Assembly: GCA_030682795.1 (NCBI GenBank)
Contig: JAUXNJ010000047.1
Location: 186,001-250,000 of the forward strand
DNA: 64,000 nt
Source: Sphingobacteriaceae bacterium
GTDB lineage: Bacteria > Bacteroidota > Bacteroidia > UBA7662
Direction: 5' to 3'
Positions within the stretch are counted from its first letter, which is position 1; each line of letters begins with the position of its first letter. The notes under the pieces are model-generated. The model saw nothing but the letters and a program-made list of their open reading frames with translations, made no database searches and was not told where the DNA came from. A program made the position numbers and the translations under genes. Below, piece by piece: positions 54,211-62,486 of this stretch.

Positions 54211-54900
54211 ATGTCGCTCCTACTCCAAATCACCGAAAACGCTGCCACTTCTGTGGCCATGGCCCCCACCGAAGAAAAGATGAACATCTTTGAAATGGTT
54301 TTAAAAGGCGGATTTTTTATGATCCCCTTGGTCATCTTGTCGATTTTAGCTGTTTACATTTTTGTTGAACGCTACATCACTATTAAAAAGGCTCGCAAAG
54401 AGGACGCTACCTTCATGAATCTCATCAAAGATTTTGTGGCCAGCGGAAACATTCATTCTGCACAGGATTTATGCAATAAAACCGACCATCCATTGGCTCG
54501 CATGATGGCCAAAGGCGTAATGCGCATTGGCAGGCCACTTAAAGACATTGAAACAGCCGTTGAGAACGTTGGCAAAATCGAAATCGGCAAATTGGAGAAA
54601 AACATGGGTACTCTGGCCACCATTTCAGGTGCTGCGCCGATGATTGGCTTTTTGGGTACCGTAACGGGCATGATCAAGGCCTTCTACAATATGTCGAAAG
54701 CCGGCAACAACATCGACCCAGGCGTATTGTCTGGTGGTATATATGAGGCCATGTTAACCACGGCTGCAGGCTTAATCGTGGGCATCATCGCCTACATCGG
54801 CTATAACTTATTGGTGTCGATGATCGACAAAGTGATTCACAACCTCGAAGCGCGTTCGGTTGAGTTTTTAGACCTGCTTCAAGAACCTTCTAAAAAATGA
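54211..54900 (+). CDS. exbB: MotA/TolQ/ExbB proton channel family protein
   Basis: The 229-residue protein has three membrane segments (about 25-50, 130-155 and 175-200) and the ExbB/TolQ pattern, including GAAPMIGFLGTVTGMIKAF and the last helix AAGLIVGIIAYIGYNLLV. With ExbD it forms the proton-driven motor that energises TonB (or Tol). It starts at ATG 54211. Its stop overlaps the exbD start by four bases (54897-54900). The next genes are exbD and a TonB-like protein, which points to Ton rather than Tol function. Confidence 0.93.
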   Translation: MSLLLQITENAATSVAMAPTEEKMNIFEMVLKGGFFMIPLVILSILAVYIFVERYITIKKARKEDATFMNLIKDFVASGNIHSAQDLCNKTDHPLARMMAKGVMRIGRPLKDIETAVENVGKIEIGKLEKNMGTLATISGAAPMIGFLGTVTGMIKAFYNMSKAGNNIDPGVLSGGIYEAMLTTAAGLIVGIIAYIGYNLLVSMIDKVIHNLEARSVEFLDLLQEPSKK

Positions 54901-55286
54901 ATCTAAAAACCCGAAATAAGCGGAACGTTGATTTCAACATGTCGTCGATGACCGACATTGTTTTTTTGTTGCTGATTTTTTTCATGTTGACATCAACCTT
55001 AGTATCGCCCAACGCCCTCAAATTGCTATTGCCTAAGAGCTCTGGTAAGACTTTAGCCAAACAATCTGTGTCGGTTAGTATCGATAAAGATTTAAACTTC
55101 TACTTCAACAAAGACATGATAAACATCTCTGAATTAGAAGGAAGATTAATTACAATTGCTACTGAAGAAGATGCAACTGTAGTGCTCAACGCTGAAAAGA
55201 GTGTACCCATTGAAGAAGTCGTAAAAGTGATGGGTATTGCCAATAAGTTAAAGATTAAAATGATCCTGGCCACTGATCCTGAATAG
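54897..55286 (+). CDS. exbD: ExbD/TolR family biopolymer transport protein
   Basis: The 129-residue protein has one membrane helix (about residues 18-38) containing the proton-carrying Asp in MTDIVFLLLIFFMLTS, and a small periplasmic domain. It completes the motor with ExbB. The start overlaps exbB (ATGA), and the TonB-like gene begins one base after its stop. Length is normal. Confidence 0.94.
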   Translation: MNLKTRNKRNVDFNMSSMTDIVFLLLIFFMLTSTLVSPNALKLLLPKSSGKTLAKQSVSVSIDKDLNFYFNKDMINISELEGRLITIATEEDATVVLNAEKSVPIEEVVKVMGIANKLKIKMILATDPE

Positions 55287-55287
55287 T

Positions 55288-56088
55288 ATGAATACGGAAG
55301 ACAAAAACAAATACAAAGGCATTGCAGGCACCGTGTTGTTTCATGGGCTGCTGCTGGTGCTCTTCCTGTTTTTCGGCTTTCGTACGCCTCTACCACTTCC
55401 GGCAGAACAAGGCATAGCCATTAATTTTGGCACCTCTGATGAAGGTATGGGAGATGTTCAGCCCGATCAACCCGCCGACAATCAGGTAAAAAATGACCAA
55501 CCAGCCGCTTCCAATGCCGCCTCTAGCAGCAGCAGTGAAAAGGCTGCCGTTACGCAAGAGGTAGAAGAAGCGCCAGCGGTTAGACCAGTAACCAAGCCTG
55601 CAGATCGTCCCAAACCCGTTACCGAACCCACCAAGCCTGTTGAAACGCCAGTAGAAGACCCCAAGCCAAAAGTTAATCCAAGGGCATTATATCCTGGCAG
55701 TGGTTCTGGCTCTTCGGGAGGAAGTCAGGGCGAAACTGGCAAACCCGGCGACCAAGGTAAAATTGATGGCAGCAAAGACACCAACAAACAAGGCGATGGT
55801 AGTACGGGTGGGTTAACCGGCTCTCCAGAGTTTACCATGGAAGGACGAACGCTTACCCAAAAGCCAACAATCAGCGACCAAAGTCAAAACGAAGGCAAAG
55901 TAGTTGTTACCATCAAGGTGAATAGCCGTGGGGAAGTAATTGATGCCAAAGCAGGTGCGCGCGGAACTACCTTAGGTAATTCCTCCATCCAAAAAAAGTG
56001 TGAAGATGCTGCCCTAAAAGCCCGTTTTTCACCTTCAGACAGAGAAGAACAAACCGGCACCATCACCTTCATCTTCAAATTACAATGA
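55288..56088 (+). CDS. TonB-like energy transducer
   Basis: The 266-residue protein has one N-terminal membrane helix (about residues 13-33), a long low-complexity linker rich in Pro, Lys, Glu, Ser and Gly (about 45-175, including a GSGSGSSGGS stretch), and a C-terminal TonB-like domain (about 195-266, VVVTIKVNSRGEVIDAKAGARG and ITFIFKLQ). It would span the periplasm and pass energy to TonB-dependent receptors such as the one at 30657. The C-terminal domain is divergent, so AgmX/gliding-type or TonB family cannot be told apart. Its stop overlaps folC (ATGA). Confidence 0.8.
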   Translation: MNTEDKNKYKGIAGTVLFHGLLLVLFLFFGFRTPLPLPAEQGIAINFGTSDEGMGDVQPDQPADNQVKNDQPAASNAASSSSSEKAAVTQEVEEAPAVRPVTKPADRPKPVTEPTKPVETPVEDPKPKVNPRALYPGSGSGSSGGSQGETGKPGDQGKIDGSKDTNKQGDGSTGGLTGSPEFTMEGRTLTQKPTISDQSQNEGKVVVTIKVNSRGEVIDAKAGARGTTLGNSSIQKKCEDAALKARFSPSDREEQTGTITFIFKLQ

Positions 56089-57380
56089 GTCATAAGGCTT
56101 ATCAGGCTACGCTGGACTTTTTGTTCAGCCAGTTGCCTATGTTTCAACGGGTAGGTGCGGCCGCTTACAAGAAAGATCTCAGCAATACCAAAGCGCTTTG
56201 TAAATATCTGGACCATCCCGAAAAGGAGCTCAAGTGCATTCATATTGCCGGCACCAATGGCAAAGGCTCCACAGCGCATATGCTGGCGGCGGTTTTGCAG
56301 TCGGCAGGCTATAAAACAGGCCTGTACACCTCCCCGCACCTGCGCGACTTTCGGGAACGCATTCGCATCAATGGTGAAATGATCAGCGAGCAAGAGGTGG
56401 TGAGCTTTACTGAGCAGGTCAAACCACTGATTGAGCGCGTACAGCCGTCATTTTTTGAGCTAACCGTAGGCATGGCCTTTGACTATTTTAAAAGGCATGC
56501 AGTAGATATTGCAGTGATTGAAACCGGCTTAGGCGGTCGCCTCGACTCCACCAATGTAATCACTCCCCTGCTTTCGGTCATTACCAATATTGGCTTCGAC
56601 CATATGGACATGCTTGGCGATACCTTGCCGCTCATTGCTGTGGAAAAAGCTGGGATTATCAAAGCCGACGTGCCTGTAATCATAGGTGAAAAGCAGGAGG
56701 AGGTAAATGCTGTTTTTGAAAAGATGGCCAATGAAAAGCGGTCTTTACTTAAATATGCCGACCAGATTTTTGAAGCACGCCCCACATCCAACACCAACAG
56801 CTCTCAAACTTTTAGCATTTGGAAAAACAAGCGTTTGCTTTACGAGGCGGTGCGTTTAGATTTAGCCGGTAATTACCAGCAAAAAAATCTTCAAACCGTA
56901 TTGGCGAGTATCGACCAATTGGTAAATATGGGCTGGGTAATTGAAAGTGAAGCCATTTTAACAGGTTTGGCCCATTGCTGCGCGTTAACTGGCTTTGCTG
57001 GTCGCTGGACGGTATTGCAAGAAAAGCCTTTGACCATAGCTGATACTGCTCACAACCTACCAGGAATTGAATTGATGTTAGCGCAATTGGAGCAACTTAG
57101 CTTCGATACATTGCACTTTGTAATCAGCATGGTGAAGGACAAAGACATAGACAAAATAATATCTATTCTGCCCAAAAAAGCCATTTATTACTTTTCTAAA
57201 TCCAGTATACCAAGAGGTCTGGATGCGAGTATTTTAGCGGCTCAAGCAGCCAATTATCACTTAAAAGGAGCTGAATTTGCATCGGTAACCGAAGCCTTTG
57301 AAGCCGCAAAAGCCGCTGCAAAAGAAAGCGACTTGATTTTCATAGGTGGTAGTACCTTTACGGTTGCAGAAATTATTTAA
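56085..57380 (+). CDS. folC: bifunctional folylpolyglutamate synthase/dihydrofolate synthase
   Basis: The 431-residue enzyme has the P-loop GTNGKGSTAHML at about residues 59-70 and the Mur-ligase-like central domain with TGLGGRLDSTNVI. It adds glutamate to dihydropteroate and to folates, using ATP, in the cytoplasm. ATG at 56085 overlaps the TonB-like gene, and its TAA overlaps the rnhA start (TAATG). A one-carbon gene, fhs, lies elsewhere at 10035. Length is normal. Confidence 0.95.
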   Translation: MSHKAYQATLDFLFSQLPMFQRVGAAAYKKDLSNTKALCKYLDHPEKELKCIHIAGTNGKGSTAHMLAAVLQSAGYKTGLYTSPHLRDFRERIRINGEMISEQEVVSFTEQVKPLIERVQPSFFELTVGMAFDYFKRHAVDIAVIETGLGGRLDSTNVITPLLSVITNIGFDHMDMLGDTLPLIAVEKAGIIKADVPVIIGEKQEEVNAVFEKMANEKRSLLKYADQIFEARPTSNTNSSQTFSIWKNKRLLYEAVRLDLAGNYQQKNLQTVLASIDQLVNMGWVIESEAILTGLAHCCALTGFAGRWTVLQEKPLTIADTAHNLPGIELMLAQLEQLSFDTLHFVISMVKDKDIDKIISILPKKAIYYFSKSSIPRGLDASILAAQAANYHLKGAEFASVTEAFEAAKAAAKESDLIFIGGSTFTVAEII

Positions 57381-57847
57381 TGGCACAAATTAGTATTTAT
57401 ACAGACGGGGCCGCCCGTGGTAATCCTGGTCGAGGCGGCTATGGTGCCGTTTTGTTATCGGGTCAACATCGTAAAGAGTTGGCGGCTGGGTACAAGCTTA
57501 CGACCAACAACCGCATGGAGTTATTAGCGGTGATCATTGCTTTAGAGACGCTCAAGCCCGGAAAGCACGAAATCAAAATTTACTCTGACTCGAAATATGT
57601 AGTGGATGCCATCAATAAAAAATGGATTCAGGGCTGGGTGCGTAAAAACTGGAAGGACGTTAAAAACATCGACCTCTGGCAGCGCTTACTTCCTTTGTTG
57701 CAAGCCTACAAGCCTGAATTCATTTGGGTAAAGGGTCATGCTGATAATCCTTTAAATAACCGATGTGATGAGTTGGCTACTGCCGCCGCAGATGGAACGG
57801 GGCTTTTATCTGATGTAGTTTATGAGGCGGTTCACAAGCTGAAGTAG
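57380..57847 (+). CDS. rnhA: ribonuclease HI
   Basis: The 155-residue protein has the four catalytic acidic residues of RNase HI: Asp9 in IYTDGAARGNPG, Glu47 in NNRMELLA, Asp70 in IYSDSKYV and Asp130 in NNRCDELA, with His120 in KGHADNPLNN. It removes RNA from RNA-DNA hybrids. The start overlaps the folC stop (TAATG), so it ends the exbB operon. The 230-base gap after it holds the hemA promoter. Confidence 0.96.
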   Translation: MAQISIYTDGAARGNPGRGGYGAVLLSGQHRKELAAGYKLTTNNRMELLAVIIALETLKPGKHEIKIYSDSKYVVDAINKKWIQGWVRKNWKDVKNIDLWQRLLPLLQAYKPEFIWVKGHADNPLNNRCDELATAAADGTGLLSDVVYEAVHKLK

Positions 57848-58007
57848 GTTTTTCTTGCTTTTGTACTTAGAAAGCCGAATTTTTTGGCACTTTTTACGGT
57901 CTACATGCATTTTGAAACTGTGCTACGCCATTTACTTTTTTTGTTGCCCTGCAGTTTCAATCTGATAGAAGTAAAATCGTTTGGTCGGGATACGGCATTT
58001 TTACATA

Positions 58008-58039
58008 TTTGGATATTTAAGTCATCTATTCTATATTTG
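58008..58039 (+). promoter_or_regulatory. promoter of the haem operon (hemA)
   Basis: TTTG (58008-58011) and TATATTTG (58032-58039) are exactly 20 bases apart, a full match to the Bacteroidota -33/-7 consensus. Transcription would start near 58045, about 32 bases before the first hemA ATG. It is the best promoter in the window. Confidence 0.75.
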
Positions 58040-58077
58040 AGCCATTCAAACAAACACCCAATGGCTTTGGCCACCTT

Positions 58078-59535
58078 ATGAATAATATGGAGACCTTCAA
58101 CCACCATAAGTCCTTTGACTTGCATGCCGTACATACTGCCACATCGCAGCAGATTAGAACGATTCCAAACAAGGTTTATGACAAAGAAGTGACAAAAGAG
58201 GGACAGAACGTGATGACCTTTGCGTTATCAAAAAAAGAGCGCTTGGATAAATTAACGGTACTTGCATTTACTCACAAACATTTCTACTTGGGTGATTTGG
58301 GTAAATTGGTTGTCGAAAAGCATGAATTAGCGGAGAAACTTCAAAATACGCGTGCCAACGCAGCACTCGGCATTGAGGAGCTTTTTTATTTAGCAACTTG
58401 TAACCGGGTTGAATTTGTGATGAATACCCCTTCGGGATTCACCACTACCCAAGCCCAAGAGTTATTAGAAACTTTTTATACCAGCTTCTCTCCTACCCAA
58501 ATATCCAATTTGCTACAATTTGCCAAGATTTACCGCGGCAAAGAGGCCGTGAGACACATCTTTCAAGTTTCCTGTTCTATGGACTCCATGGTGATTGGTG
58601 AACGTGAAATTTCGCGTCAACTGCGTCAAGCTTACGAAGATTCGCGCGAGCTCGGAGCTACGGGCGACTTCTTGCGCTTACTCATGAAGCAGGCCGTACG
58701 TACTTCCAAGGAAGTTTATACCGAAACACGCATTGCTGCCAAGCCCATTTCTGTGGCCTCCTTGGCCGTTCGCAAGCTCATTGATTACAACTTAGCAGCC
58801 GACGCTGGCATCGTGCTCATAGGGGCAGGCGAAACCAATACTTTGGTGGCTAAATACCTCAAGAAAGCCGGCTACAACAACTTTACCATTTACAACCGTA
58901 CGCTGGAAAAAGCCCAGATACTTGCTAACTATTTAGGTGGCGTGGCCCTTCCGTTGAATGCATTGAAAAAGCATGATCGCCAAGTTTCTGTAGTGATTAG
59001 CTGTACCTCTTCTAATGAGCCTTTGGTTACCGAAGAAGTATGGAGCCAGTTTCACATCGAAAGCAGCTTTCCTGCGGTAGTCATTGACCTCGCTGTACCG
59101 AATGATGTAGCAGTAGCCGTACGTGAACGTGCCGACATAGAGTACATCAGCATTGAAACCCTCAAACATGAGGTAGAAAAGAACCTCGAATTTAGAGAAG
59201 CTGAATTGGGTAAAGCGGCCGAACTGATAGAGAAGTGCATTGAAGACTTCGCCGAAATGAACCGCATTAGAAGTGTAGAGTTAGCACTCAGCAACTTCCC
59301 TACCCAAGTAAAAGACATCAAGAAAAAAGCCTTCGACGAGGTTTTTGCCAAGGATTTAAGCAATGTAGATGCGCAAACGCGCGAACTCATCGAAAAAATG
59401 ATGGGCTATATGGAGAAAAAGTGTATCTCCGTTCCAATCGTACTGGCCAAGCAAATTTTACTCGACAACAGTCCCCAAGAAGGCGAAACGTATATGGCGG
59501 TTGAAAAACCCCGACAAACCGGCAAAGTAGCTTAA
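58078..59535 (+). CDS. hemA: glutamyl-tRNA reductase
   Basis: From ATG 58078 the protein has 485 residues. The catalytic Cys108 lies in YLATCNRVEF, the substrate-binding GEREISRQLRQAY and NADPH-binding GAGETNTLVAKYL are present, and a dimerisation helix ends the protein. It reduces glutamyl-tRNA to glutamate-1-semialdehyde, the first committed step of the C5 haem route. The first 55 or so residues, His-rich at the start, precede the usual N-terminus (LTVLAFTHK). Starts at 58087 and 58213 are possible; the promoter position allows the earliest. hemC overlaps its stop (TAATG). Confidence 0.93.
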   Translation: MNNMETFNHHKSFDLHAVHTATSQQIRTIPNKVYDKEVTKEGQNVMTFALSKKERLDKLTVLAFTHKHFYLGDLGKLVVEKHELAEKLQNTRANAALGIEELFYLATCNRVEFVMNTPSGFTTTQAQELLETFYTSFSPTQISNLLQFAKIYRGKEAVRHIFQVSCSMDSMVIGEREISRQLRQAYEDSRELGATGDFLRLLMKQAVRTSKEVYTETRIAAKPISVASLAVRKLIDYNLAADAGIVLIGAGETNTLVAKYLKKAGYNNFTIYNRTLEKAQILANYLGGVALPLNALKKHDRQVSVVISCTSSNEPLVTEEVWSQFHIESSFPAVVIDLAVPNDVAVAVRERADIEYISIETLKHEVEKNLEFREAELGKAAELIEKCIEDFAEMNRIRSVELALSNFPTQVKDIKKKAFDEVFAKDLSNVDAQTRELIEKMMGYMEKKCISVPIVLAKQILLDNSPQEGETYMAVEKPRQTGKVA

Positions 59536-61100
59536 TGCAATCCCCTCCTATTATTACCATTGGCTCACGAGGCAGCGATTTGGCTTTGTGGCAGGCAAAC
59601 TACGTACAGTCTGAGCTCAAAAAACACGGTTTCGAAAGTAAAATAGAAATCATTGTTACAAAAGGCGACCGCATACAAGACCTGAGCTTCGACAAAATTG
59701 AAGGCAAAGGCTTTTTCACCAAAGAAATTGAGGAAGCGCTGCTTGAGCGACGCATCGACTTGGCAGTTCACTCACTCAAAGACTTGCCTACTACTTCGCC
59801 AGAAGGGCTGCAAATAGCCGCTTTGAGCTACAGAGAAGACCCGCGCGACTTACTCATTATCCGCAAAGATGCCTATGACCCAAGTACGGGCTTAGGTGTG
59901 AAAGCTGGTGGCCGCATTGGCACCTCTTCGGCCAGAAGAAAGGTCCAAATCGCCTTGTTACAAGCCGATCTCGAAATCATTGATTTGCGTGGCAATGTAC
60001 CTACTCGCATCCAAAAGTGCAGGTCTGGTGCCTATGAAGCCATTATTTTAGCCGCAGCGGGTGTTAGTCGCTTGCAACTCGATATGTCTGATTTTGTGAC
60101 CATAGCCCTCGACCCCGATCGTTTTGTTCCTGCACCAGCGCAAGGAGTACTCGGCCTACAAATTCGCACAAACGACACTTATACCGAACAAGCGCTTAGC
60201 CATTTGCATCGAAAAGATGTAGCAGAAGTGGTGGATGTAGAGCGCCAAACCTTGAATTTATTCGAAGGAGGCTGCCACATGCCTGTTGGGGTGTATTGCA
60301 CCCATGAAAACGGGATTTTCACCGCACTGGCCGCTAAATCAGCAAACGACAAACAGCTTCCCATTAAAATTGAGCTCAAAAGCGAAACAGCTGTTGGATT
60401 ACCAGAACGCTTACTCGCACTCTGTAACAAGCCGCGACAGGGAACCATTTTCATTTCGCGCGAGGAATCGGCCTGGCCACAGTTGGGCAAACAACTTCGC
60501 GATCATGGCTACGAGACCTTGTTTGAGCCACTTATTGATACCAAAACGGTTTCAAGCGTAGAGCCACCGGCAACCGACTGGCTGTTTTTTGTGAGTCGCA
60601 ACGCCGTTGCTCACTTCTTGCAGCAGCACCAGCCCATGGCAGGTACCAAGATAGCGGCAGTTGGTGAAGGCACTGCACAAGCCCTGCTGGCTGCTGGCAT
60701 TTCGGTAGATTTTACTGGCGAAGAAACAGCACTTGCCGAGGTAGGTGCTGCATTTGTGGCTAAATTCGCTGGAAATAGCGTGCTTTTCCCTGTTGGAAAT
60801 CGCAGTCGCAGGACCATCCAAACCTCCCTCGAAAATCACTGTAGCATCGTTGAAATGCAAGTTTACGAGACCATTTTACTCGAAAAAAAGATAGAAACCA
60901 GTTGTGTGGCCTTCGTTTTCACAAGTCCTTCTAGCGCTGAAGCCTTTTTGTTGCACAACCAACTGCATGCCGAACAACTGCTCATTGCCATGGGCGAGTC
61001 GACCGCGGCTTTTTTACGCAAACAAGGCCTCTACAACATTGTTACTCCTTCGGGTTACAGACAAGATCATTTAGCAATGGCTATCTTTAGCCATTTGTAA
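59535..61100 (+). CDS. hemC: hydroxymethylbilane synthase fused to uroporphyrinogen-III synthase
   Basis: The 521-residue protein is a fusion. Residues 1 to about 300 are HemC, with TIGSRGSDLALWQA, VHSLKDLPTT, GTSSARRK and the dipyrromethane-binding Cys247 in FEGGCHMPVG. Residues about 303-521 have the bilobed HemD fold, starting GTIFISREESAW and containing FTSPSSAEAFLL. HemC joins four porphobilinogens; HemD closes the ring to uroporphyrinogen III. Fusion would pass the unstable hydroxymethylbilane directly between sites (inference). ATG overlaps the hemA stop. Confidence 0.93.
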   Translation: MQSPPIITIGSRGSDLALWQANYVQSELKKHGFESKIEIIVTKGDRIQDLSFDKIEGKGFFTKEIEEALLERRIDLAVHSLKDLPTTSPEGLQIAALSYREDPRDLLIIRKDAYDPSTGLGVKAGGRIGTSSARRKVQIALLQADLEIIDLRGNVPTRIQKCRSGAYEAIILAAAGVSRLQLDMSDFVTIALDPDRFVPAPAQGVLGLQIRTNDTYTEQALSHLHRKDVAEVVDVERQTLNLFEGGCHMPVGVYCTHENGIFTALAAKSANDKQLPIKIELKSETAVGLPERLLALCNKPRQGTIFISREESAWPQLGKQLRDHGYETLFEPLIDTKTVSSVEPPATDWLFFVSRNAVAHFLQQHQPMAGTKIAAVGEGTAQALLAAGISVDFTGEETALAEVGAAFVAKFAGNSVLFPVGNRSRRTIQTSLENHCSIVEMQVYETILLEKKIETSCVAFVFTSPSSAEAFLLHNQLHAEQLLIAMGESTAAFLRKQGLYNIVTPSGYRQDHLAMAIFSHL

Positions 61101-61134
61101 GCGTCTTCTCCCCTCCTATACAACATTAGCATTT

Positions 61135-62451
61135 ATGGTAAGCACTACGCAATCCGAAAATCTTTATAAAGAAGCACGTAACTACTTCCCCGGCGGGGTA
61201 AACTCTCCGGTTCGGGCCTTTCGCTCGGTTGGTGGCACCCCTCTTTTCATTACCAAAGGTGATGGCGCCTATGTGTGGGATGCTGATGGGAACAAGTATT
61301 TAGACTTTTGTGCTTCGTGGGGACCGCTGATTTTGGGCCACAACAACGCGCAAGTACGTGAAACGGTGATTGAAACCATCCAGAACGGCACTTCCTTCGG
61401 CGCTCCTACCATTCAGGAGAACGAATTAGCCCAGCTCATCATCAATAACCACCGCTTTATTGAAAAACTGCGCTTTGTAAGCTCAGGTACTGAGGCGGTG
61501 ATGTCGGCCATTCGATTGGCACGGGGTTACACCAAACGCGATAAATACATCAAGTTTGAAGGCTGCTACCACGGCCATGCCGACCACCTGTTGGTGAAGG
61601 CTGGCTCTGGTTTGGTTACATTTGGAGAAAGCACCTCTGCTGGTGTACCTAAAAGCTTTGTAGACGAAACCATTGTATTACCTTTATTCAATGAGCAAGC
61701 CGTTTTAGAGGCTTTTTCGATGTTTAAAGATCAAATTGCAGGTATTATCATTGAACCCGTACCAGCCAACAACGGTTTGTTGCTGCAAACCCGTAAGTTT
61801 TTAAAATTCTTGCGAGAACAGTGTGATGCCAATGGTGCTTTGCTCATTTTTGACGAGGTGATCAGCGGTTTTCGCGTGGGATTCGAAGGGGCAGCAGGTC
61901 TTTATCGCGTAAAGCCCGACATCTTAACTTTTGGAAAAATCATCGGTGGAGGTTTGCCGGTGGGTGCCTATGGCGCTTCAGCGGCCATTATGTCGACCGT
62001 TTCGCCTGAAGGTCCGGTTTACCAAGCAGGTACCCTTTCGGGTAACCCGGTGGCCATGTCTGCTGGCAAGGCACAGCTTTCACAATTGCTAGTACCAGGT
62101 TTTTACCGCGGACTGAGTAAAAAAACTGCTCGATTCGTCCGTGCTATTCGCCAGCACATTGCTCAACAGCAGTATCCAGTGCGGGTTTTTCAAATCGGAT
62201 CGGTATTTTGGATTTCGTTCAGCGAACTCCAGCATGTGCGTGCCGCTGAGCAAATTGATGCTGCCAGCATGACTTATTTTAAGGCATTTTTCCATCACTT
62301 GATCAACCACGGCATTTACTTCGGTCCTTCTGGCTACGAAGTGGGCTTTGTATCATCGGTGCACACAGCCGAAGAACTCGAATTTGCCGCCTTCGTGATT
62401 TGCGATGCTTTGGACATAGCCATGCGCGAGGCCGTGAAGGTTGAAAATTAA
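61135..62451 (+). CDS. hemL: glutamate-1-semialdehyde 2,1-aminomutase
   Basis: The 438-residue enzyme is a class-III PLP aminomutase. The PLP lysine is Lys268 in ILTFGKIIGGGLPVGAYG, and the N-terminal FPGGVNSPVRAF and the RFVSSGTEAVMSAIRLARG signature fit HemL. It converts glutamate-1-semialdehyde to 5-aminolevulinate, the step after HemA. hemB is absent from the cluster, so it must lie elsewhere. The gene begins 34 bases after hemC, with no terminator, so one transcript is likely. Confidence 0.97.
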   Translation: MVSTTQSENLYKEARNYFPGGVNSPVRAFRSVGGTPLFITKGDGAYVWDADGNKYLDFCASWGPLILGHNNAQVRETVIETIQNGTSFGAPTIQENELAQLIINNHRFIEKLRFVSSGTEAVMSAIRLARGYTKRDKYIKFEGCYHGHADHLLVKAGSGLVTFGESTSAGVPKSFVDETIVLPLFNEQAVLEAFSMFKDQIAGIIIEPVPANNGLLLQTRKFLKFLREQCDANGALLIFDEVISGFRVGFEGAAGLYRVKPDILTFGKIIGGGLPVGAYGASAAIMSTVSPEGPVYQAGTLSGNPVAMSAGKAQLSQLLVPGFYRGLSKKTARFVRAIRQHIAQQQYPVRVFQIGSVFWISFSELQHVRAAEQIDAASMTYFKAFFHHLINHGIYFGPSGYEVGFVSSVHTAEELEFAAFVICDALDIAMREAVKVEN

Positions 62452-62474
62452 AATCCTTTTGCCCGTTAATTGGT

Positions 62475-62482
62475 TAAATTTG
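62475..62482 (+). promoter_or_regulatory. -7-like motif directly before the sensor kinase gene
   Basis: TAAATTTG matches TAnnTTTG and lies four bases before the ATG at 62487. No -33 element is at the proper distance, so it may be chance; if real, the message would be nearly leaderless. Confidence 0.3.
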
Positions 62483-62486
62483 AATC

